This document shows positions 57,221 to 64,000 of a DNA stretch of 64,000 bases, piece after piece. The stretch spans positions 62,001-126,000 of the forward strand of contig NZ_JABBJF010000001.1 in the NCBI RefSeq assembly GCF_014218705.1. The letters run 5' to 3'. Both the position numbers and the translations under genes were made by a program. The first letter of the stretch is position 1. Every line of letters begins with the position of its first letter. Source of the stretch: Kluyvera sichuanensis (GTDB taxonomy: Bacteria; Pseudomonadota; Gammaproteobacteria; Enterobacterales; Enterobacteriaceae). The notes below the pieces were generated by a model, which searched no databases, was not told where the DNA came from, and saw nothing but the letters and a program-made list of their open reading frames with translations.

Positions 57221-58115
57221 TCTGCAAACCATGTCTGCTACCGAGCAGGAGGCCGCACGTGAAGTGGCCCGCACGCTGCGCCACGAAAAAGTGAGTCGGT
57301 CGCTGCGTTATACCATTCTGCTGGTGGTCGGGCTGATGATGCTCTATCCGTTGGCGTGGATGTTCTCGGCATCGTTTAAACCGAACCACGAAATTTTCAC
57401 TACCCTGAACCTCTGGCCGGTTCATGCTACCTGGGATGGGTTTATCAACGGCTGGAAAACGGGGACGGAATACGACTTCGGTCACTATATGATTAACACC
57501 TTCAAATATGTGATTCCGAAGGTGATTCTGACCATTGTCTCTTCTACCATCGTGGCCTACGGCTTTGCCCGCTTCGAGATCCCATGGAAGAAATTCTGGT
57601 TTGCCACGTTGATTGCCACCATGCTGTTGCCGAGCACGGTGCTGCTGATCCCGCAGTACCTGATGTTCCGCGAAATGGGCATGCTCAACAGCTATCTGCC
57701 GCTGTATCTGCCGACGGCGTTTGCCACACAAGGGTTCTTCGTTTTTATGCTGATTCAGTTCCTGCGCGGCGTACCGCGTGACATGGAAGAAGCGGCGCAG
57801 ATTGACGGCTGCAGCTCCTGGCAGGTGCTGTGGTACGTGGTGGTGCCCATCCTTAAACCGGCGATTATCTCGGTGGCGCTGTTTCAGTTTATGTGGTCGA
57901 TGAACGACTTTATCGGCCCGCTGATTTACGTCTACAGCGTGGATAAATATCCGATTGCACTGGCGCTGAAAATGTCCATCGACGTGACCGAAGGCGCACC
58001 GTGGAACGAAATTCTGGCGATGGCGAGCATCTCGATTCTGCCGTCAATCATTGTCTTCTTCCTGGCGCAGCGCTACTTCGTCCAGGGTGTCTCCAGCAGC
58101 GGAATTAAAGGTTAA
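57213..58115 (+). CDS. togN: Oligogalacturonide ABC transporter permease TogN
   Basis: Second permease, 300 residues. An N-terminal cytoplasmic stretch of about 35 charged residues precedes six helices. The EAA loop DMEEAAQIDGCSSWQVLWYVVVPIL is near 195-220. Start is the ATG at 57213 (GGGAGG upstream), overlapping togM by 8 bases. It pairs with TogM. Confidence 0.88.
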   Translation: MADLQTMSATEQEAAREVARTLRHEKVSRSLRYTILLVVGLMMLYPLAWMFSASFKPNHEIFTTLNLWPVHATWDGFINGWKTGTEYDFGHYMINTFKYVIPKVILTIVSSTIVAYGFARFEIPWKKFWFATLIATMLLPSTVLLIPQYLMFREMGMLNSYLPLYLPTAFATQGFFVFMLIQFLRGVPRDMEEAAQIDGCSSWQVLWYVVVPILKPAIISVALFQFMWSMNDFIGPLIYVYSVDKYPIALALKMSIDVTEGAPWNEILAMASISILPSIIVFFLAQRYFVQGVSSSGIKG

Positions 58116-58127
58116 GAGGGAACTATC

Positions 58128-59255
58128 ATGGCTGAAGTGATTTTCAATAAACTGGAAAAGGTCTACTCCAACGGCTTCAAAGCGGTACATGGTATCGACC
58201 TTAAGATTGCGGAAGGGGAGTTTATGGTGATTGTCGGCCCGTCCGGCTGCGCCAAATCGACTACTTTACGCATGCTGGCGGGGCTGGAAACCATTAGCGG
58301 TGGGGAAGTGCGCATTGGCGAGAAGATTGTCAACAACCTGCCGCCGAAAGAGCGTGGGATTGCGATGGTGTTCCAGAACTATGCGCTTTATCCGCACATG
58401 ACGGTGCGCGAGAACCTGGCGTTTGGCCTGAAGCTGAGCAAGCTGCCGAAAGAGCAGATTGCCGCACAGGTGAATGAAGCAGCGAAAATTCTTGAACTGG
58501 AGGATTTGCTTGACCGCCTCCTGCGTCAGCTTTCCGGCGGCCAGGCGCAGCGCGTGGCGGTAGGCCGCGCGATTGTGAAAAAGCCGGACGTGTTCCTGTT
58601 CGATGAACCGCTGTCGAACCTTGATGCCAAACTGCGCGCGTCAATGCGTATTCGTATTTCCGATCTGCATAAATCGCTCAAACGCTCCGGTAAACCGGCG
58701 ACCACCGTTTACGTCACCCACGACCAGACCGAAGCGATGACCATGGGTGACCGTATCTGCGTGATGAAACTCGGCCATATTATGCAAGTCGATACGCCGG
58801 ATAATCTCTACCACTATCCGCAAAATATGTTCGTGGCCGGGTTTATCGGCGCGCCGGAGATGAACATCAAACCGGCCAGTATTGTGCGGAAAGATGACGG
58901 TCTGCACATCACCGTCGGCCATGACACGCTACCGCTTAACGCGCAGCAGCAGGAGAAGGTGGCGCACTACGTCGATAAAGCGGTCTGCTTTGGGATTCGC
59001 CCCGAGTACGTTCACGTCTCAACGCAGCCGTTTGCTGAAGGCGGTGGTCGGGGTACGCTGATTCGCGTTGAGAATATGGGCCACGAGTTCTTTCTCTACC
59101 TGCAGGTGGGGGATTTTGAACTGACGGCGCGGATGCCTTCCGATCAGGTGAAGTCGATTCTGGATGCCGGTCTGAATAGCCAGGTATGGTTCCGCTTTGA
59201 GATGGCGAAATGCCATATTTTTGATGCCGAGAGCGAGCTGAATATTTCACTTTAA
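58128..59255 (+). CDS. togA: Oligogalacturonide ABC transporter ATPase TogA
   Basis: ABC ATPase of the MalK/UgpC type, 375 residues. Walker A GPSGCAKSTT (near residue 37), signature LSGGQAQRVAVGRA (near 135), Walker B VFLFDEPLSNLDAKLR and the His switch VYVTHDQ are intact. A C-terminal TOBE domain (IRPEYVHVS, ENMGHEFFLYL) follows. It powers TogMN. Ends the island. Confidence 0.9.
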   Translation: MAEVIFNKLEKVYSNGFKAVHGIDLKIAEGEFMVIVGPSGCAKSTTLRMLAGLETISGGEVRIGEKIVNNLPPKERGIAMVFQNYALYPHMTVRENLAFGLKLSKLPKEQIAAQVNEAAKILELEDLLDRLLRQLSGGQAQRVAVGRAIVKKPDVFLFDEPLSNLDAKLRASMRIRISDLHKSLKRSGKPATTVYVTHDQTEAMTMGDRICVMKLGHIMQVDTPDNLYHYPQNMFVAGFIGAPEMNIKPASIVRKDDGLHITVGHDTLPLNAQQQEKVAHYVDKAVCFGIRPEYVHVSTQPFAEGGGRGTLIRVENMGHEFFLYLQVGDFELTARMPSDQVKSILDAGLNSQVWFRFEMAKCHIFDAESELNISL

Positions 59256-59271
59256 GAGAGGGAATAAAGAG

Positions 59272-59297
59272 GTCGCCGTTTAGTGATAAACGGCGAC
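59272..59297. terminator. Hairpin between togA and ribA
   Basis: GTCGCCGTTTA pairs exactly with TAAACGGCGAC around GTGA. It lies between convergent togA and ribA. T content downstream is weak on the + strand. Confidence 0.7.
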
Positions 59298-59304
59298 TAT
59301 GACC

Positions 59305-59895
59305 TTATTTATTGAGCAAATGCCCCATCTTGGCCGCTTTGGTATCGAGATAGTGGGCATTTTTTGGGTTACGGCCCACGATCAGCGGCACACGTTCAAC
59401 GATATTGATGCCCGCTTCGGTCAGGATCTCAACCTTTTTCGGGTTGTTGGTCAGCAGACGTACGGCGTCTACGCCCAGCAGTTTAAACATATCGGCACAC
59501 AGGGTGAAATCACGCTCGTCGGCGGCGAAACCCAGCTGATGGTTTGCCTCAACGGTGTCATAGCCCTGATCCTGCAGCGCGTAGGCGCGGATTTTATTGA
59601 GCAGACCGATGTTACGGCCTTCCTGGCGATGGTACAGCAGGATCCCACGGCCTTCTTCCGCAATGTGCGACAGCGCGGCTTCAAGCTGGAAACCACAATC
59701 ACAGCGCAGACTGAAAAGCGCATCGCCGGTCAGACACTCAGAGTGGACCCGCGACAGTACTGGGGTTTGCCCGGTAATATCACCAAAAACCAGCGCGACG
59801 TGGTCGTGCCCGGTTGCCAGTTCTTCAAAGCCCACCATCAGGAAATCGCCCCAAGGGGTTGGCAGTTTGGCTTCTGCCACTCGTTTAAGCTGCAT
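59305..59895 (-). CDS. ribA: GTP cyclohydrolase II
   Basis: First committed step of riboflavin synthesis. It is 196 residues, as in E. coli. The zinc cysteines Cys54, Cys65 and Cys67 lie in [18 protein letters not shown]. The GTP-binding region is [12 protein letters not shown]. Monocistronic and divergent from pgpB. Confidence 0.98.
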   Translation of the reverse strand: MQLKRVAEAKLPTPWGDFLMVGFEELATGHDHVALVFGDITGQTPVLSRVHSECLTGDALFSLRCDCGFQLEAALSHIAEEGRGILLYHRQEGRNIGLLNKIRAYALQDQGYDTVEANHQLGFAADERDFTLCADMFKLLGVDAVRLLTNNPKKVEILTEAGINIVERVPLIVGRNPKNAHYLDTKAAKMGHLLNK

Positions 59896-60062
59896 GTGAT
59901 TCTCCAGATTATCTCAGCGCGATCAGCGCCTTCTGTTTTCCTTATTTTGCCACAACGTGCTTTACTTCACCTAATTGTGCGCGGGTGACCGCTCGTAAAG
60001 CGCACAAATTTGACACTTTATCCTTAGGTTGGACGATGACATTGATGCAAGAGGGAAGAGAA

Positions 60063-60788
60063 ATGCGCACCATCGCGGGACGAACGACCATTGCCGCCGC
60101 CCTATTGCTACTGATGCCGCTGGCGGTGTGGCTTTCCGGCTGGCAGTGGCTGCCAGCGCCGAGCGGATGGGGGCTACACGCGCTGTATGCGATAACGGAA
60201 ACCGTGACCCAACCGTGGGGCATTATTACCCATTTGCTGCTGTGCGCGCTGGTTATCGTGATGTTGCGGCCTGGGCGGCGCAATGCGATTATCCTGGTTC
60301 TGGTACTCAGCGCGACCGTGCTGCTGGGCCAGGGGGCGAAATCGCTGGTAAAGGAGCAGGTGCAGGAACCACGGCCTTTTGTGGTCTGGCTGGAAAAAAC
60401 GCAGCAAATTCCCGTCGCACAGTTCTACACTTTAAAGCGTAAAGAAAGGGCGGCGCTGGTGAAAGAACAGCTGGCGCAACAAAATGATATTCCCGGCTTT
60501 TTACGCCATCACTGGCAAAAAGAGACCGGATTCGCCTTTCCCTCCGGTCACACCATGTTTGCGGCGACCTGGGCGCTGCTGATGGTGGGGCTGCTGTGGC
60601 CGCGTCGTCAGGTGCTGACGGTGGCGCTGGCGATGGCCTGGGCGATAGGCGTGATGGGCAGCCGTCTGCTGTTGGGCATGCACTGGCCGCTGGATCTGAT
60701 GGTGGCGACGGTGATGTCGTGGCTGCTGGCAACGGTAGCCTGTTGGCTGGTGCGCTATTGGTGTGGGCCGCTGGAAAAAACGGCATAA
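60063..60788 (+). CDS. pgpB: Phosphatidylglycerophosphatase B (PAP2 family)
   Basis: Inner-membrane PAP2 phosphatase of 241 residues with about six helices. It dephosphorylates phosphatidylglycerophosphate and undecaprenyl pyrophosphate. Catalytic motifs are KEQVQEPRPF, PSGHTMF (His) and SRLLLGMHWPLD (Arg and His). The start MRTIAGRTT at 60063 matches E. coli. The frame is open upstream to 59985 without support. Confidence 0.95.
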   Translation: MRTIAGRTTIAAALLLLMPLAVWLSGWQWLPAPSGWGLHALYAITETVTQPWGIITHLLLCALVIVMLRPGRRNAIILVLVLSATVLLGQGAKSLVKEQVQEPRPFVVWLEKTQQIPVAQFYTLKRKERAALVKEQLAQQNDIPGFLRHHWQKETGFAFPSGHTMFAATWALLMVGLLWPRRQVLTVALAMAWAIGVMGSRLLLGMHWPLDLMVATVMSWLLATVACWLVRYWCGPLEKTA

Positions 60789-60957
60789 ACGCGGGCGCGG
60801 CGAAGAGAATTCAGGGGAAAGGGTTGATTTCCATCGTGGCTAACCACAGATCTAAGCCTCTCAGTGCGCTTTTCCATTTCGTCGTCGCGGTGAAGATGTT
60901 ATTTTATAAGGCTGGGTGCGGTGTCGACACTGCCAAAGCCACATAACGGGAAGTCAT

Positions 60958-61266
60958 GTGAAATACCTACTCATTTTCTTATTGGTGTTAGCGATTTTTG
61001 TCATTTCGGTGACGCTGGGTGCACAAAACGATCAGCTGGTAACCTTCAACTACCTGCTTGCTCAGGGCGAATTCAGAATTTCTACGCTGCTGGCGGTGCT
61101 GTTTGCCGTGGGCTTCGCGATTGGCTGGCTGGTCTGCGGCCTGTTCTGGCTGCGCGTGCGCGTCTCGCTGCTGCGTGCCGAACGTAAAATCAAAAGACTC
61201 GAACATCAAATGACGCCCGACGCGACGGCACCGGTAACCCCGGCCGTTCCGGCGGCGAAGGAATAA
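60958..61266 (+). CDS. lapA: Lipopolysaccharide assembly protein A (YciS)
   Basis: Inner-membrane protein of 102 residues with two helices and a basic tail. It starts with GTG at 60958 in E. coli fashion (MKYLLIFLLVLAIFVISVTLGAQND). It works with LapB in controlling LpxC turnover and LPS assembly. It lies four bases before lapB. Confidence 0.94.
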   Translation: MKYLLIFLLVLAIFVISVTLGAQNDQLVTFNYLLAQGEFRISTLLAVLFAVGFAIGWLVCGLFWLRVRVSLLRAERKIKRLEHQMTPDATAPVTPAVPAAKE

Positions 61267-61270
61267 TTAC

Positions 61271-62440
61271 ATGCTGGAGTTGTTGTTTCTGCTTTTACCC
61301 GTAGCAGCAGCCTATGGCTGGTATATGGGCCGCAGAAGTGCACAACAGTCCAAACAGGACGAAGCGAACCGCTTGTCGCGTGACTACGTGGCAGGGGTGA
61401 ACTTTCTTTTAAGCAACCAGCAGGATAAAGCGGTTGACCTGTTCCTCGATATGCTCAAAGAGGATACCGGCACCGTGGAAGCGCACCTGACGCTGGGCAA
61501 CCTGTTCCGCTCACGCGGCGAGGTTGACCGCGCTATCCGCATCCACCAGACGCTGATGGAAAGCGCCTCTCTGACCTATGACCAGCGCCTGCTGGCGGTG
61601 CAGCAGCTGGGCCGTGACTATATGGCCGCTGGGCTGTATGACCGTGCCGAAGACATGTTTAATCAACTGGTAGACGAAACCGACTTCCGCATCAGCGCGC
61701 TGCAGCAGCTGCTGCAAATCTACCAGGCTACCAGCGACTGGCAAAAGGCTATCGATACCGCCGAGCGCCTGGTGAAGCTGGGTAAAGATAAACATCGCGG
61801 CGACATCGCTCACTTCTGGTGCGAGCTGGCGCTGCAGCAAATGGGCAATGACGATCTCGATAAAGCCATGTCGCTGCTCAAGCGCGGCGCGGCGGCCGAC
61901 CCGTCAAGCGCGCGAGTGTCCATTATGATGGGGCGCGCGTGGATGGCGAAAGGCGACTACGCCAAAGCGATGGACAGCCTGCTGCGGGTGATTGACCAGG
62001 ATAAAGAGCTGGTCAGCGAAACCCTGGAAATGCTGCAAACCTGCTATCACCAGCTCGGCAAAGACAAAGAGTGGGAGCATTTCCTCCAGCGCTGCGTGGA
62101 AGAGAACACCGGTGCCACGGCGGAGCTGATGCTGGCGCAGGTGATGGAACAGAGTAAAGGCGGAGAAGCGGCGCAAACCTACGTGACGCGCCAGCTGCAG
62201 CGTCACCCAACCATGCGCGTGTTCCACAAGCTGATGGACTACCACCTCAACGAGGCGGAAGAAGGGCGCGCCAAAGAGAGCCTGATGGTGCTGCGTGACA
62301 TGGTCGGCGAACAGGTACGCAGCAAGCCGCGCTATCGCTGCCAGAAGTGCGGCTTTACCGCCTATACGCTTTACTGGCACTGTCCATCCTGCCGCTCCTG
62401 GTCGACCATTAAGCCGATTCGCGGGCTGGACGGCCAATAA
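61271..62440 (+). CDS. lapB: Lipopolysaccharide assembly protein B (YciM), TPR and rubredoxin-like
   Basis: Membrane-anchored adaptor of 389 residues that promotes FtsH degradation of LpxC. An N-terminal helix (1-20) is followed by about nine TPR repeats. A C-terminal rubredoxin-type metal site has CxxC pairs near 357/360 and 371/374 (RCQKCGF, CPSCRSW). Operon with lapA. Confidence 0.97.
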   Translation: MLELLFLLLPVAAAYGWYMGRRSAQQSKQDEANRLSRDYVAGVNFLLSNQQDKAVDLFLDMLKEDTGTVEAHLTLGNLFRSRGEVDRAIRIHQTLMESASLTYDQRLLAVQQLGRDYMAAGLYDRAEDMFNQLVDETDFRISALQQLLQIYQATSDWQKAIDTAERLVKLGKDKHRGDIAHFWCELALQQMGNDDLDKAMSLLKRGAAADPSSARVSIMMGRAWMAKGDYAKAMDSLLRVIDQDKELVSETLEMLQTCYHQLGKDKEWEHFLQRCVEENTGATAELMLAQVMEQSKGGEAAQTYVTRQLQRHPTMRVFHKLMDYHLNEAEEGRAKESLMVLRDMVGEQVRSKPRYRCQKCGFTAYTLYWHCPSCRSWSTIKPIRGLDGQ

Positions 62441-62590
62441 CTTCTGAAAAATAGCCCGCTTAGTTACAACATACTTTAATTTCCTTCTTCGTTCATGCCC
62501 TCGGCATTGTGCCTGTTCGGTCAGGCAGGTAGAATGCTGCCCGTTTACCTTTTCCGCACCCCGCGTGCCCATCAATAAGAAGGTCCAGTC

Positions 62591-63325
62591 ATGTCCGTTG
62601 CTTCATCTTCTTCTCGTGTTGTCATCACCTCTCCCGTTGTTGTTGCCCTTGACTACAATAATCGCGACAACGCGCTCGCCTTTGTTGATCGCATTGACCC
62701 GCGTGACTGCCGCTTAAAAGTGGGCAAAGAGATGTTTACGCTGTTTGGCCCGCAGTTTGTGCGTGACCTGCAGCAGCGTGGCTTTGAGATTTTCCTGGAC
62801 CTGAAATTCCACGATATTCCGAACACCACCGCCCATGCGGTTGCCGCGGCGGCGGATCTGGGCGTCTGGATGGTAAACGTACACGCATCCGGCGGGGCAC
62901 GAATGATGACCGCGGCGCGTGAAGCGCTGACGGCGTTTGGCGCTGATGCGCCGCTGCTGATTGCGGTTACCGTGCTGACCAGCATGGAGTCTAGCGACCT
63001 GCAAGACCTGGGCATTGCACTGTCTCCGGCGGACTACGCCTTGAAGTTGGCAACGCTGACCAAAAACTGTGGTCTGGATGGCGTGGTGTGCTCGGCACAG
63101 GAAGCCGTTCGCTTTAAGCAGGAACTGGGCCAGGCGTTTAAGCTGGTGACCCCGGGCATTCGCCCAACCGGCAGCGAAGCCGGCGATCAGCGTCGTATTA
63201 TGACGCCAGAGCAGGCGCTGACCGCAGGCGTAGACTATATGGTTATCGGTCGCCCGGTCACACAGTCTGCTGACCCGGCGCAAACTCTGCGCGACATTAA
63301 TGCATCGCTGAATCTGGGGGCCTAA
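62591..63325 (+). CDS. pyrF: Orotidine-5'-phosphate decarboxylase
   Basis: Last step of UMP synthesis. It is 244 residues in a TIM-barrel fold. Catalytic Asp-Lys-Asp set is in [10 protein letters not shown]. The phosphate gripper is GDQRRIMTP. Its stop overlaps the yciH ATG by one base. Confidence 0.98.
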   Translation: MSVASSSSRVVITSPVVVALDYNNRDNALAFVDRIDPRDCRLKVGKEMFTLFGPQFVRDLQQRGFEIFLDLKFHDIPNTTAHAVAAAADLGVWMVNVHASGGARMMTAAREALTAFGADAPLLIAVTVLTSMESSDLQDLGIALSPADYALKLATLTKNCGLDGVVCSAQEAVRFKQELGQAFKLVTPGIRPTGSEAGDQRRIMTPEQALTAGVDYMVIGRPVTQSADPAQTLRDINASLNLGA

Positions 63326-63651
63326 TGAGCGACAACAACAGCCGTCTGGTCTACTCGACGGAAACCGGCCGTATCGATGAGCCTAAAGCCGCCGTGGTGC
63401 GTCCGAAAGGCGACGGCGTGGTGAGAATTCAGCGCCAGACCAGCGGGCGTAAAGGGAAGGGCGTTTGTCTTATCACCGGTATCGATCTCAACGACGATGA
63501 GCTGACCAAACTTGCCGCCGAGTTGAAAAAGAAATGCGGTTGCGGCGGTGCGTTGAAAGACGGCGTGATTGAAATTCAGGGCGACAAGCGCGATTTGCTT
63601 AAAACGCTGCTGGAAGCCAAAGGGATGAAGGTCAAGCTGGCTGGCGGTTAA
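63325..63651 (+). CDS. yciH: SUI1/eIF1-like protein YciH
   Basis: Protein of 108 residues with the SUI1 fold of eukaryotic eIF1, linked to translation initiation fidelity in vitro. ITGIDLNDDELTKLAAELKKKCGCGGALKDG is the family core, with KCGCGG visible. Coupled to pyrF by a TAATG overlap. Confidence 0.96.
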   Translation: MSDNNSRLVYSTETGRIDEPKAAVVRPKGDGVVRIQRQTSGRKGKGVCLITGIDLNDDELTKLAAELKKKCGCGGALKDGVIEIQGDKRDLLKTLLEAKGMKVKLAGG

Positions 63652-63652
63652 T

Positions 63653-63712
63653 TGCCGGATGGCGCTACCGATCCTGTAGCCCGGGCGAGCGCATGCGAGC
63701 CCGGGAATGTCA
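63653..63712. repeat. REP/BIME-like palindrome downstream of yciH
   Basis: GCCGGATGGCGCTACC begins a REP-like arm. CCCGGGC and GCCCGGG form the inverted repeat around GAGCGCATGCGA at about 63680-63705. It sits between yciH and osmB. Confidence 0.6.
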
Positions 63713-63734
63713 CCTTTACTCACGGTGAAATAAA

Positions 63735-63764
63735 AAGGGCCCCGATTCTCATCGGAGCCCTGAT
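63735..63764 (-). terminator. osmB terminator
   Basis: Read on the minus strand, GGGCTCCGAT and ATCGGGGCCC pair around GAGA and are followed by TTTTTATT. It is downstream of the osmB stop at 63779. Confidence 0.8.
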
Positions 63765-63778
63765 ATTCGAATTGCGGT

Positions 63779-63994
63779 TTATTTGCCGACCTGATGGCCG
63801 ATAATACCACCTACCGCTGCGCCGCCCAGCGTACCCAGCGCGCTACCGTCCGTTAACACCGCACCACCGATTGCACCTGCACCGGCACCCAGCGCGGTAT
63901 TACGGTCACGTTTGGACCAGTTAGAACATGCACTCAGCGACATTACCAGCGTTACCGCTAAAACAGCAGCCGTCATTTTTTTCATTGAAGTCAT
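63779..63994 (-). CDS. osmB: Osmotically inducible lipoprotein OsmB
   Basis: Small glycine-rich lipoprotein. MKKMTAAVLAVTLVMSLSAC carries a lipobox SxSAC, and the mature part has the glycine-zipper repeat GAGAGAIGGAVLTDG. It is 71 residues from the ATG at complement 63994; the true start may lie past the window edge, since E. coli OsmB starts MFVTSKKM. An internal ATG at 63985 is also possible. Confidence 0.93.
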   Translation of the reverse strand: MTSMKKMTAAVLAVTLVMSLSACSNWSKRDRNTALGAGAGAIGGAVLTDGSALGTLGGAAVGGIIGHQVGK

Positions 63995-64000
63995 TTTTTT

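Overview
This window is chromosome of an enterobacterium (Enterobacteriaceae sensu stricto). Nearly every backbone gene has a recognisable E. coli counterpart in a familiar local order. The gene mix, GC-rich codon use and pectin genes suggest the Klebsiella/Raoultella/Enterobacter/Lelliottia/Kosakonia group, but the species cannot be fixed from sequence alone. No tRNA, rRNA, prophage, IS element or CRISPR array was seen.

Layout. (1) 1-9.4 kb: end of the arginine succinyltransferase operon (astB', astE), spy, nadE, osmE and the complete chitobiose operon chbBCARFG. (2) 9.5-14.4 kb: cedA, tcyP, SOS-controlled ydjM, a kduD gene not expected here, hxpB (yniC) and yniB. katE, which lies between chbG and cedA in E. 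coli K-12, is absent. (3) At about 14.44 kb a synteny breakpoint leads straight into yciA-yciB-yciC-ompW, which is far away in K-12. (4) 17.4-23.7 kb: an accessory stretch between ompW and the trp operon. It holds four small orphan genes, a CSS-EAL c-di-GMP phosphodiesterase, a LysE-type exporter and a divergent oxidoreductase/MarR pair. (5) 23.7-30.4 kb: the complete trp operon (trpLE-GD-CF-B-A) with promoter, operator and attenuator. (6) 30.5-42.6 kb: rnm, yciO, rluB, btuR, yciK, sohB and yciN. Two insertions interrupt this backbone: a LysR/GNAT pair, and a GPH symporter/GH3 glucosidase/AraC cassette. (7) 43-50.4 kb: topA, cysB, ymiA, yciX and acnA. (8) 50.5-59.3 kb: a pectin-oligosaccharide island inserted between acnA and ribA. 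(9) 59.3-64 kb: ribA, pgpB, lapA, lapB, pyrF, yciH and osmB.

The most coherent accessory system is the pectin module. A KdgM-type outer-membrane porin, a TogB binding protein and a TogMNA ABC importer would bring oligogalacturonides or related unsaturated oligomers into the cytoplasm. Ogl (PL22) and a GH105 unsaturated uronyl hydrolase would cut them, and KduD would act on the resulting keto-deoxyuronate. KduD lies 38 kb away, yet it and togMNA each carry a 19-bp palindrome with the arms expected of a KdgR box (13003-13021 and 56193-56211). togM also has a near-consensus CRP site. A local AraC-type gene splits the importer into two transcription units. Other sequence-level signals are a pair of near-identical 17-bp palindromes exactly 50 bp apart at the oxidoreductase/MarR divergent promoter, a palindrome over the -35 box of a ribbon-helix-helix gene, and a perfect CRP site ahead of the GH3 cassette.
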